NCBI GenBank assembly: GCA_029267975.1
Contig: JAJUHH010000131.1
Coordinates: 1 to 7,692 of the forward strand
From: Clostridiales bacterium
Lineage (GTDB): Bacteria; Bacillota; Clostridia; Lachnospirales; Lachnospiraceae
Direction of reading: 5' to 3'
DNA length: 7,692 nucleotides
In this document: positions 1 to 5,519 of the stretch, in pieces
Layout of the letters: each line of letters begins with the position of its first letter
How positions within the stretch are numbered: position 1 is the first letter of the stretch
Made by a program: the position numbers and the translations under genes
The notes under the pieces: model-generated
Told to the model about the DNA's origin: nothing
Databases searched by the model: none
Seen by the model: only the letters and a program-made list of their open reading frames with translations

Positions 1-1
1 A

Positions 2-214
2 GTTAATAATGAAGATATTCGCTCAATAGGGAAAGCAGTAGCGTTTATCGATAACACATCGTATGAGATGATTTCGGTGTTACCTCAAGGTGCTTGTATT
101 TTTACTGGTGTCGCATCCAATTTTCCTGTTTTAGTACAAGTTGATTTGCTACCGAAAAATTTGCAACCTCAGAGTTCTACTGTCAATCTATCAGAACTCT
201 GGGCTAATGGATGA
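2..214 (+). CDS. HerA/DUF87-type ATPase, C-terminal fragment (5' end outside window)
   Basis: Frame 2 is open from the window edge to a TGA at 212-214 and encodes the last 70 residues of a longer protein. The peptide contains IRSIGKAVAFI, then SVLPQGACIFTGVA, then FPVLVQVDL. This matches the C-terminal part of bacterial HerA-like (DUF87/FtsK-HerA superfamily) ATPases, where a conserved LPxGxAxxxG stretch precedes a final beta strand (from memory of the family, not a search). HerA proteins are hexameric DNA translocases. In bacteria they are often partnered with NurA, SIR2 or other nucleases in phage-defence loci. The Walker motifs and any partner gene lie upstream of this window, so neither activity nor partner can be judged. 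The downstream 350 bp holds no cotranscribed gene, so this is the last gene of its unit. Confidence 0.68.
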   Translation, partial: VNNEDIRSIGKAVAFIDNTSYEMISVLPQGACIFTGVASNFPVLVQVDLLPKNLQPQSSTVNLSELWANG

Positions 215-326
215 TTATTATGGGTGGTACGGCATAAAAGAAAGGTCATACCTATGTTTTCAAAAAGAGGTTATTAATAAATACAAACCTATGCTTTTAA
301 AGCCATATCAGTTATGGTTGCGATTT

Positions 327-344
327 TGGTGCCCGTGGTGCCCA
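327..344. repeat. tandem 9-bp repeat TGGTGCCCG / TGGTGCCCA
   Basis: Two adjacent nonamers, 327-335 and 336-344, differ only at the last base. They stand out as GC-rich in an AT-rich non-coding stretch. Paired GGTGCCC-type motifs can occur near tyrosine-recombinase genes and their attachment sites, but without an integrase or a second copy in the window that role is only a suggestion. Confidence 0.4.
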
Positions 345-398
345 GACATGATAAATGATGTTTTAAGAAGCTGCGTATACGAATAACACAATACAAAA

Positions 399-422
399 AA
401 AGCCCTATTATACAAGGGTTTT
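399..422. terminator. hairpin with A-run before and T-run after, possible bidirectional terminator
   Basis: AAAGCCCT (399-406) pairs with AGGGTTTT (415-422) around an 8-nt loop, with one G-T wobble (402/419). The A-run upstream (395-401) and T-run downstream (419-422) suit weak intrinsic termination in either direction. It could end the HerA-like transcript, although it lies about 190 bp after that stop codon. Confidence 0.4.
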
Positions 423-488
423 ACGGCAAACCTATGCGGAGTTATAGGCGTTTTTAGCCGCTTCACGCCCATCGGTTTTATGTGGTTT

Positions 489-516
489 TTGATTATAGTT
501 GTTTTTGGTATATAAC
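489..516 (+). promoter_or_regulatory. possible sigma-A promoter for the MBL-GNAT unit
   Basis: TTGATT (489-494) and TATAAC (511-516) are separated by 16 bp and lie 45 bp upstream of the GTG start of the MBL gene. The surrounding DNA is very T-rich, so chance matches are likely. Confidence 0.35.
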
Positions 517-523
517 CCTATGA

Positions 524-557
524 GCTGATCGGATAGAATACAGTAGGAGGGATCAGC
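524..557 (+). promoter_or_regulatory. inverted repeat enclosing the MBL gene ribosome site
   Basis: GCTGATC (524-530) is exactly complementary to GATCAGC (551-557). The 20-nt loop ends in the Shine-Dalgarno AGGAGG (545-550). In RNA the stem would sit right beside the ribosome site and 4 nt before the GTG start, so it could modulate initiation. A 7-bp stem with a 20-nt loop is only moderately stable. Confidence 0.3.
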
Positions 558-561
558 AATT

Positions 562-1287
562 GTGGATTATAAAATACTAAATTTATGCTTAAGGATGCAA
601 TTTGGAGATACGGACAATACCGTATATCCAACCTTACTCTGGGATAGAGACAATATTGTGCTTGTTGATTGCGGTTATATCGGCTCACTGCCAATACTGG
701 AACAGGAGCTGCAGCAATACGGGGTTTCCATAGAGCAATTAACAACACTTGTACTTACTCATCATGACCATGACCATATGGGAGCCGCAGCAGACCTGAA
801 AAGGAGAAATCCTAATATGAAGATATACGCTTCAGCCTTGGAGGCACCATATATATCGGCCCAGGAAAAGCCGCTGCGCTTACGTCAGGCGGAAGAATTG
901 CAGCATGTACTTCCACCCGAGCAGCAGGAGTTTGGCAAGGCCTTCTGTGATATGCTGCGCCGGGTAGAGCCAGTCAAAGTGGACAAATTATTACAGGATG
1001 GAGATTATATGGATTGGTGCGGAGGCTGCAGGATACTTGCGACACCTGGTCACACACCCGGACATATTTCACTTCTTATGGAAAGTGCATCAATTGTTAT
1101 TACCGGTGATGCAATTGCTCTCGAGGAGGGCAGGCCGGTTATTGCTAACCCGCAGTTTACGCTGGACCTGGAGGAAGCCACAAAATCTATGGATTACTTA
1201 TGGGCACTAAAGGCTAAGACTTATTATTGCTATCATGGGGGGACTTTTACTAGTAAAGGTCAGACAAACCCACACGAGCAGGATTAG
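562..1287 (+). CDS. MBL-fold metallo-hydrolase
   Basis: A 241-residue cytosolic protein of the metallo-beta-lactamase fold, with no signal peptide. Metal-ligand motifs are present in order. THHDHDH at residues 66-72 gives H67-x-D69-x-D71-H72, the THxDxDH variant in which the second histidine of HxHxDH is an aspartate. GHTPGH follows with H164, then TGDA with D183, and YHGG with H225. The length is usual for stand-alone family members, which include glyoxalase II-like thioesterases, lactonases and other hydrolases. The substrate cannot be read from the motifs. The GTG start at 562 is chosen because AGGAGG (545-550) lies 11 nt upstream and DYKILNLCLRM reads as a normal first strand. The stop codon TAG (1285-1287) overlaps the ribosome site of the acetyltransferase gene that follows, so the two are almost certainly cotranscribed. 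Confidence 0.85.
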   Translation: MDYKILNLCLRMQFGDTDNTVYPTLLWDRDNIVLVDCGYIGSLPILEQELQQYGVSIEQLTTLVLTHHDHDHMGAAADLKRRNPNMKIYASALEAPYISAQEKPLRLRQAEELQHVLPPEQQEFGKAFCDMLRRVEPVKVDKLLQDGDYMDWCGGCRILATPGHTPGHISLLMESASIVITGDAIALEEGRPVIANPQFTLDLEEATKSMDYLWALKAKTYYCYHGGTFTSKGQTNPHEQD

Positions 1288-1297
1288 GAGAAAATTT

Positions 1298-2221
1298 ATG
1301 AAAATCATTGAATTAACCGAGGAGCGAAGAAAAGACCTTATTGATTATTGTATCGCTCATAGAGGGGAGCTAGACGATTCTTTATTATATGATGAAGACC
1401 TGGAAAAATTCCAGGCGGATGAGAGTAACCCCACCTATATTGCCATTAACGATGAGGATAAGATTGTTGCCGCTGCCTCTATCCCGATTGATGAAAATAG
1501 TATAAGAGCTAAAAAATCCAGATTCCGGATTTTCCATTCAGAAATAAGTGAGATTGAAGTATATGATAGCTTACTCCAGAACATATTAAAACACACGAAA
1601 GGTTTGGATAAAATCAATTCATTTGTTCTAATGAAAAATGAAGAATTAATGAGGCGTATGGTTGATTTGCACTTCTTAGTGGAACGCTACATCTACCTTA
1701 TGGAAAGAGATGCAGATCCTGTTGCTGAGATTAAGTTCCCAGAGGATTATACGATTCGGCCTCTTAAGCGAAATCAGGATGAAGAAATCTGGTGCCAGGT
1801 TAGAAATGCAGCCTTTGTTACAGTCAAGGGAAGTGAGACACCTTATACACCAGCCCAGGTAAAGAATATGCTTCAGGGCAATGATTATATTGAGGGTGGT
1901 TGCATGTTGCTTTATCATAAGAATAGAGCAATAGGATGTATCCGATGCTCTCTAGATGAACAGGGTGATGAACCGATTGTTTGTATAGGACCACTTGCAG
2001 TCATTCCGGAATATCAGGCAAAAGGGCTTGGCAGAATGCTGTTAAGAACCGCTATCAATTTTGCAAGAAATATAGAGAATGGCAGGACATATTTATGTGT
2101 GAATGCTGACAATGAACGGGCGAAATCACTTTACCTTCAGGAAGGTTTTCAGCAGGTGGAAGCAGTCGTATGCTATTACTATAAGTGCACCGCCGAAGCA
2201 CCTGTTGCAGGAGATACATAA
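1298..2221 (+). CDS. GNAT-family N-acetyltransferase, tandem-domain type
   Basis: A 307-residue protein. The C-terminal half (about residues 150-297) is a standard GNAT domain. IGPLAVIPEYQAKGLGRMLL at 230-249 carries the acetyl-CoA pyrophosphate-binding Q-x-x-G-x-G loop, and ADNERAKSLYLQEGFQ at 270-285 is the typical N-x-x-A-x-x-L-Y-x-x-x-G-F end of the fold. The first 140 residues also look GNAT-like (a strand ending KIVAAASIP at about 55-63) but lack an acetyl-CoA loop. This resembles two-domain GNATs in which only one half is active. The acceptor is unknown. The ATG at 1298 is preferred over an upstream in-frame ATG at 1235, because TAGGAG (1285-1290) sits 7 nt before it and the upstream extension overlaps the MBL gene. 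It forms an operon with the MBL gene, and it converges on the MarR gene with no clear terminator between them. Confidence 0.85.
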   Translation: MKIIELTEERRKDLIDYCIAHRGELDDSLLYDEDLEKFQADESNPTYIAINDEDKIVAAASIPIDENSIRAKKSRFRIFHSEISEIEVYDSLLQNILKHTKGLDKINSFVLMKNEELMRRMVDLHFLVERYIYLMERDADPVAEIKFPEDYTIRPLKRNQDEEIWCQVRNAAFVTVKGSETPYTPAQVKNMLQGNDYIEGGCMLLYHKNRAIGCIRCSLDEQGDEPIVCIGPLAVIPEYQAKGLGRMLLRTAINFARNIENGRTYLCVNADNERAKSLYLQEGFQQVEAVVCYYYKCTAEAPVAGDT

Positions 2222-2274
2222 GGACCTGGACTTATCCCCAGCTTGCCATCTGACTAGCAAATCCGGCTCGTAGA

Positions 2275-2709
2275 TTAGATCTTTTCTACACGCTCTAATA
2301 ACTCTTGCAGAACCTGTAAATCCTTAGAACCCAGATAATCCTCGATAAATTGCTGGGCTTTTTGCCAGAGACCCTCTGCAAGCTTTAATGACTCCTTGCC
2401 AGCATCGGTCAGAATCAATTGACGATCTCTTGATCCTTTTTTTGATATATCCGTTACAAGCTCCCGATCCTCTAAAAGCTTCAGGTTGCGGACAAGGGTG
2501 GTTCGGTCCAGCCGAAGCTTATCTGCAAGCTCGCTTGTATTGACAGGAGCATGAAGGCTGATCGTTTTAAGCATAGAAAATTGTCCAACCTTAAGATTGC
2601 TGGGCTTTAAATAATCATCGTATGTTTTGGTTATGGCCTGTGCCGCTCTGCGAAGCTTAAGGCAATTACATGTGATCGCATTCGAATCTATACTGCTGTT
2701 ATTTATCAT
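2275..2709 (-). CDS. MarR-family transcriptional regulator
   Basis: A 144-residue winged-helix repressor of the MarR family, which binds palindromic DNA as a dimer. Residues about 17-45 form the dimerisation helix (LKLRRAAQAI), DRTTLVRNLKLLEDRELV is the recognition helix region, and KKGSRDRQLILT is the wing. The only cysteines are C14 and C16, close to the first helix. OhrR-type MarR proteins have their peroxide-sensing cysteine at about residue 15, so thiol sensing is plausible but not shown. The ATG at 2709-2707 is preferred because AAAGGTGA (2723-2716) is 6 nt upstream. A GTG two codons earlier (2715-2713) would touch the ribosome site. It is divergent from the QueG-like gene. Three similar palindromes in the shared intergenic region are its probable operators, giving autoregulation and control of the neighbour. 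Confidence 0.88.
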   Translation of the reverse strand: MINNSSIDSNAITCNCLKLRRAAQAITKTYDDYLKPSNLKVGQFSMLKTISLHAPVNTSELADKLRLDRTTLVRNLKLLEDRELVTDISKKGSRDRQLILTDAGKESLKLAEGLWQKAQQFIEDYLGSKDLQVLQELLERVEKI

Positions 2710-2736
2710 AATCACTCACCTTTGACTGTTATGGGG

Positions 2737-2765
2737 ATTATAGTGTATCTGCACTTATTAAGATA
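2737..2765 (-). promoter_or_regulatory. promoter of the marR-like gene
   Basis: On the minus strand TATAAT (2742-2737) lies 13 nt before the ribosome site AAAGGTGA. The matching -35 (2765-2760, TATCTT) is poor. An alternative is TTGACA (2789-2784) with TATCTT (2765-2760) as -10, at 18-bp spacing. Both choices place the proximal operator (2742-2755) over the core promoter or start site, as expected for autorepression. Confidence 0.5.
2742..2755. promoter_or_regulatory. MarR operator-like site 1 (imperfect palindrome)
   Basis: AGTGTATCTGCACT has perfect AGTG/CACT ends. It differs at two central positions from the 14-bp palindrome at 2950-2963. It overlaps the probable marR promoter, which suggests autoregulation. 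Confidence 0.5.
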
Positions 2766-2821
2766 CTGCATATCCCCCTTCCTTGTCAATAAGATAATGT
2801 GAATTTTTCCTTATCAAACTA

Positions 2822-2850
2822 TTGACATAGAAGTAATAAGCTGATATTTT
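2822..2850 (+). promoter_or_regulatory. promoter of the QueG-like gene
   Basis: TTGACA (2822-2827) is a perfect -35 element, followed after exactly 17 bp by TATTTT (2845-2850). Transcription would begin near 2857, giving a leader of about 128 nt. Operator-like site 2 (2861-2872) lies just downstream of that start, a position suited to repression. Confidence 0.55.
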
Positions 2851-2860
2851 AGAATAAAGC

Positions 2861-2872
2861 GTGCATATACAC
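2861..2872. promoter_or_regulatory. MarR operator-like site 2
   Basis: GTGCATATACAC has one mismatch to the perfect palindrome GTGTATATACAC at 2951-2962. It lies a few bases after the predicted start site of the QueG-like gene. Confidence 0.55.
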
Positions 2873-2949
2873 ATTTAGTAATGATAAGTCAATTAGCCAT
2901 ATAATATCATTCTGCTGATATTTTTAATAATTAAATTTTTTAAGCCAAA

Positions 2950-2963
2950 AGTGTATATACACT
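2950..2963. promoter_or_regulatory. MarR operator-like site 3 (perfect palindrome)
   Basis: AGTGTATATACACT is a perfect 14-bp palindrome ending 7 bp before the ribosome site AGGAGG (2971-2976) of the QueG-like gene. Length and symmetry match typical MarR-dimer sites. Bound here, a repressor would block elongation from the upstream promoter or initiation from a closer, unseen one. Confidence 0.6.
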
Positions 2964-2984
2964 AAATAAAAGGAGGTATCATTA

Positions 2985-3827
2985 ATGAAAGAGTTACTGA
3001 AAAAAGAAATCATAGCATTTACACAAGAAAGTGAAAAAAATTGGTTTAAGGAATTAAATACACACTTTTATGATGTACCCATAATCAAGTATGCATCGGC
3101 GGATGATCCTTTATTTACGGAATATAAGACCATTATCAGTGAGAAGCATCTGACCCCCAAGGAATTTTTCGATAATGAATTTGGAGCAGGTTCTTTCTCA
3201 GGCGGAAGCGTTATCAGTCTTGTATTTCCTGTTATGGAGGAAATCAGGGTCAGTAACCGGGCACAGAAGGATGAGCCATCAAGAGAATGGTCCATTTCTA
3301 ATATGAATACATCGGCTTTCCTGCAAGCCATTGGTAATCATATTACAGAGTTTTTAGCACAGCATAACTACAGAACTGTATGTCCGTCCTATTCAAAAAC
3401 TGCTCAAATGGTTGAGAGCTTTATATCCAACTGGTCAGAACGCCATATCGCATATGTGGCAGGTCAGGGTACCTTTAGCCTTAATGAAGGATTTATCTCG
3501 GAGAGAGGAATCGCAATCAGATGACTGTCCCTGATTACTGAATTAGAGCTTGAAGCGGATGTAAGAACTGCCAAGCATTATGCAGAGAATTGCCTGTATA
3601 TGAGTAAAGGGATCTGCGGGGCATGTATGAAGCGATGTCCGGTAAATGCAATTACAAAGGATGGACATGATAAAGCCAAATGCAGAATGAAAGCCTATGG
3701 AGATGCGGCCAAGGAATTAGCGACCTCTTACGGTGGTGATGGCAAGCAGACAGCAGGCTGTGCCTTATGTCAGACCAATGTACCCTGTGAGTTCAGAAAT
3801 CCGAACAAGGCTGTTGTAAGGGTATAG
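2985..3827 (+). pseudogene. QueG-like double [4Fe-4S] protein gene interrupted by an in-frame UGA
   Basis: Read through one stop, this is a 280-codon gene for a protein of the COG1600 type (epoxyqueuosine reductase-like, double 4Fe-4S cluster domain). Such proteins are shorter relatives of QueG whose own reaction is mostly unknown. The first 179 residues contain the family stretch SNWSERHIAYVAGQGTF and ERGIAIR. Codon 180 is TGA (3522-3524). The same frame then continues as LSLITELELEADVR into C203, C211-x2-C214-x3-C218-P, C233 and C259-x2-C262-x5-C268. That is eight cysteines, enough for two [4Fe-4S] clusters, ending at TAG 3825-3827. There is no frameshift or other stop. Termination at the UGA would lose every cluster ligand. 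An ATG at 3600 has no ribosome site, so a separate second gene is unlikely. The start at 2985 follows AGGAGG by 8 nt. A recent nonsense mutation or a sequence error is most likely; recoding is possible. It is probably controlled by the divergent MarR protein. Confidence 0.82.
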
Positions 3828-3867
3828 AGGCATATTGCTTAGCTTGTATAAGAGGAACGGAAGGAAT

Positions 3868-3900
3868 TAATTTCAACTTCTGGAATGAAAGTTGAAATTA
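3868..3900. repeat. perfect 12-bp inverted repeat upstream of a promoter
   Basis: The arms 3868-3879 (TAATTTCAACTT) and 3889-3900 are exactly complementary around the 9-nt loop CTGGAATGA. There is no T-run directly after it, so it is not a standard terminator for the Fe-S gene, which stops 41 bp upstream. It ends 6 bp before a -35 box. It may be an operator or an RNA-stabilising hairpin. Confidence 0.55.
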
Positions 3901-3906
3901 TCTTGC

Positions 3907-3935
3907 TTGACTTTTTAATTCTTATCCTCTATAAT
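3907..3935 (+). promoter_or_regulatory. strong sigma-A promoter upstream of a terminated leader
   Basis: TTGACT (3907-3912) and TATAAT (3930-3935) are 17 bp apart, one base from consensus. Transcription would start near 3942 and run into the intrinsic terminator at 3973-4012, producing an RNA of about 70 nt unless read through into the DUF2798 gene. Confidence 0.7.
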
Positions 3936-3972
3936 TCTAACGACAAGAAAATACACAGTGCGTATAATGGTT

Positions 3973-4012
3973 CAGCACAAGACATGCAAACAAGTCTTGT
4001 GCTGTATTTTTT
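3973..4012 (+). terminator. strong intrinsic terminator just before the DUF2798 gene
   Basis: CAGCACAAGAC (3973-3983) pairs perfectly with GTCTTGTGCTG (3994-4004) around a 10-nt loop, followed by TATTTTTT (4005-4012). It lies between the promoter at 3907-3935 and the gene at 4045. Upstream bases 3948-3955 (AAAATACA) are complementary to 4003-4010, so they could pair with the end of the stem and the U-run. An attenuator or a terminated small RNA are both possible. Confidence 0.75.
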
Positions 4013-4044
4013 ATGCATGGTATTCGAAAAGAAGGAGAGAAAGT

Positions 4045-4551
4045 ATGGATTTTTACATGAAACTGCCAAGAAACAAAAAAGAGTTCGCAATTTTTATGGC
4101 TGTGATATCGATTATCTCGGTCAATACAATTGCACCCCTGATCACATTTTTTGAAGTGGGCTTTCATTTGAGTGTATGGGCTGACACACTTAAGGTTATC
4201 CCATTCATTTGGTGTACCGTCATTGCACTGGTTCTCATCACCTATAAGCCGGCTGAATGGTTAACCTCCAAGGTTGCCAAGCAGGGGGATAGCTTTAGTG
4301 CCCATATCACAATAAATATTTTATTTTCCGTATTGTTAATGTCGGTATTTTTAACCGTAATCGGAACCTGGATCGGAACCAGACATATTAGTATGGAGCC
4401 TATTCGTATGTTCTTCTACAAATGGCCCCGTAATTTTGCAATTTCCTTTGGAATTGAGGCTTGCCTTGCCCAACCCATTGCCCGACTGGTATTACTGAAG
4501 CTGCATCAATATCAGGATTCCAAGAAGAGGAATGAAGGCATCACCGAATAG
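4045..4551 (+). CDS. DUF2798-type integral membrane protein
   Basis: A 168-residue hydrophobic protein with about four membrane segments, at roughly residues 14-36, 50-67, 88-110 and 129-149. The N-terminal PRNKKEFAIFMAVIS and the later WPRNFAISFGIE...QPIARLVL match the hallmark stretches of DUF2798 proteins as I recall them, here probably as a duplicated two-helix unit. The function is unknown. The ATG at 4045 is chosen because AAGGAGAG (4032-4039) lies just upstream. The frame is open back to about 3958, but that extension runs through the terminator hairpin and has no ribosome site. The gene sits directly behind the promoter-terminator leader, so expression may depend on read-through. The AzoR-like gene follows after a 96-bp gap with no clear promoter, so the two may share a transcript. 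Confidence 0.72.
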   Translation: MDFYMKLPRNKKEFAIFMAVISIISVNTIAPLITFFEVGFHLSVWADTLKVIPFIWCTVIALVLITYKPAEWLTSKVAKQGDSFSAHITINILFSVLLMSVFLTVIGTWIGTRHISMEPIRMFFYKWPRNFAISFGIEACLAQPIARLVLLKLHQYQDSKKRNEGITE

Positions 4552-4647
4552 GAATATAAGGAAACGTCTGCCAATTAGCAGCTTGTTTGAATATTTCCTA
4601 ATTCTAGTACAGATAATATTTAGTAACCTAGAAGGAGGAAATAAAGA

Positions 4648-5295
4648 ATGAAAAAACTGCTTTATATCATTGCAAATTCAAAGCCTGAAGATCAATCTTC
4701 AAGCAGAATCGTAAGCCGGGCACTAGTAAATCGTATTATGGAAAAATATACTGATTTTACTTTGGAAGAATTGGATTTATACCAGGAATATATTCCGCGC
4801 CCCAAGCACAACTATTTTAGCAGCCGAAGTGCTTTAGTAAAAGGAGATGCACTTGCGAAATTAAGTGAGCAGGAGCAAAGGGATATTCAGCAAATGACAA
4901 AATTATGTGACCAGTTTATATCGGCAACCATTTATGTGGTAGCTTCTCCTATGTGGAGCTTATCCTTCCCGGCGGTACTGAAGGATTATATCGATTGTAT
5001 TATGCAGACAGAAAAAACAATCACCTTTCAAAATGATAAACCAAAGGGACTTTTGGAGGATCGGCCGCGTACCTTTATTTATGTCCAATCCTCCGGTGCC
5101 AATATACCATGGATCATGAAGCCTGTCCTTGATAAAGGCCTTAATTATGTAGAAAATATTATGAAGCTTACCGGCATCAGTAAATTTGATGAGCTTATGG
5201 TAGATGGGACAGGGACCACAGAGACAGAAAGAACAGAAGCTATCGAGAAGGCAAAAGGAAAAATAGATTCAATCATAGCACAACTACATTTTTAG
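4648..5295 (+). CDS. FMN-dependent NADH-azoreductase-like flavoprotein
   Basis: A 215-residue flavodoxin-like fold oxidoreductase of the AzoR/NAD(P)H-quinone reductase group. Members are cytosolic FMN dimers that reduce quinones and azo compounds by two electrons at the expense of NAD(P)H. The first strand KKLLYIIANS (2-11) leads into the FMN phosphate loop rich in serine (S17-S19, R20). SPMWSLSFPAVLKDYID at 100-116 is the diagnostic flavin-binding segment (PMWNFxxPxxLKxYID in AzoR). FIYVQSSGA at about 145 is the third FMN contact. AGGAGG (4633-4638) stands 9 nt before the ATG, and a strong terminator follows the gene. Azoreductases of this type are often induced by quinones or electrophiles under MarR-family control, which fits the MarR gene 2 kb upstream, although no copy of its operator is seen before this gene. 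Confidence 0.82.
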   Translation: MKKLLYIIANSKPEDQSSSRIVSRALVNRIMEKYTDFTLEELDLYQEYIPRPKHNYFSSRSALVKGDALAKLSEQEQRDIQQMTKLCDQFISATIYVVASPMWSLSFPAVLKDYIDCIMQTEKTITFQNDKPKGLLEDRPRTFIYVQSSGANIPWIMKPVLDKGLNYVENIMKLTGISKFDELMVDGTGTTETERTEAIEKAKGKIDSIIAQLHF

Positions 5296-5323
5296 ATCAG
5301 CTTTAAGATTAACAGAACAGACT

Positions 5324-5353
5324 AGGCAGGTAAGGAAAGAGACCTGCCTTTTT
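5324..5353 (+). terminator. intrinsic terminator after the azoreductase-like gene
   Basis: AGGCAGGT (5324-5331) and ACCTGCCT (5342-5349) form a perfect GC-rich 8-bp stem with a 10-nt loop, followed by a T-run (5349-5353). It isolates the azoreductase unit from the aldo/keto reductase unit. Confidence 0.85.
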
Positions 5354-5415
5354 GTGTATGAAAACTAGCATTTTGCTTTTTGCATTTGCAATTTACGAAC
5401 AAGAGCAAAAAATGT

Positions 5416-5447
5416 CTTGACTTAGAGCTAACTCAAGGTATTACAAT
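5416..5447 (+). promoter_or_regulatory. MerR-type promoter with 19-bp spacer and palindromic operator
   Basis: TTGACT (5417-5422) and TACAAT (5442-5447) are separated by 19 bp, the over-long spacing typical of promoters that MerR-family activators unwind. The palindrome 5416-5437 fills the -35 and spacer: CTTGAcTTAG pairs with CTAAcTCAAG around a 2-bp centre, with one mismatch per arm. It closely resembles the operators of AdhR-like MerR regulators. It drives the aldo/keto reductase gene and, 11 bp after that, the MerR gene. Confidence 0.82.
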
Positions 5448-5519
5448 CAACCTATGAAATATTTACCTGAAAGATGCTTCTGGGTAAGTATAAAAAGCAA
5501 TGATGAAAGGATGAAGGTT

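Larger units (their letters stand above)
215..488. other. gene-free AT-rich stretch after the HerA-like gene
   Basis: No convincing gene is present on either strand between the HerA-like stop and the MBL-fold gene. The only longer open frame (141-386, plus) overlaps the HerA end, lacks a ribosome site and has a composition unlike a protein (many W, Y and C). The stretch contains a tandem TGGTGCCC repeat, an A/T-flanked hairpin and T-rich imperfect repeats at about 475-508. It may be a degenerated or attachment-site-like region at the edge of an acquired segment, but no integrase is seen here. Confidence 0.5.

Noticed and set aside
141..386. 81-codon open frame on the plus strand after the HerA-like gene
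   Set aside because: It overlaps the HerA reading frame by 74 bp, has no ribosome site, and its W/Y/C-rich composition and the non-coding repeat inside it do not look like a protein.
3531..3546. SECIS element for selenocysteine insertion
   Set aside because: The CTGATT/AATTAG stem-loop is too close to the UGA, its loop ACTG lacks the expected leading G, and the UGA position aligns with a hydrophobic residue rather than a catalytic cysteine. It is kept only as a possibility in the findings.
3600..3827. Separate small ferredoxin-like gene starting at ATG 3600
   Set aside because: It is in the same frame as the gene upstream, has no ribosome site before the ATG, and begins in the middle of the QueG-like cluster motif (C203 lies before it). 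It is the distal part of the UGA-interrupted gene.
3958..4044. 29-residue N-terminal extension of the DUF2798 protein
   Set aside because: It would be translated through the terminator hairpin without a ribosome site, while ATG 4045 has a good one.
5454..5519. Upstream ATG 5454 as start of the aldo/keto reductase
   Set aside because: It falls at the predicted transcription start, so it would be leaderless, and the extra 22 residues do not belong to the family N-terminus.
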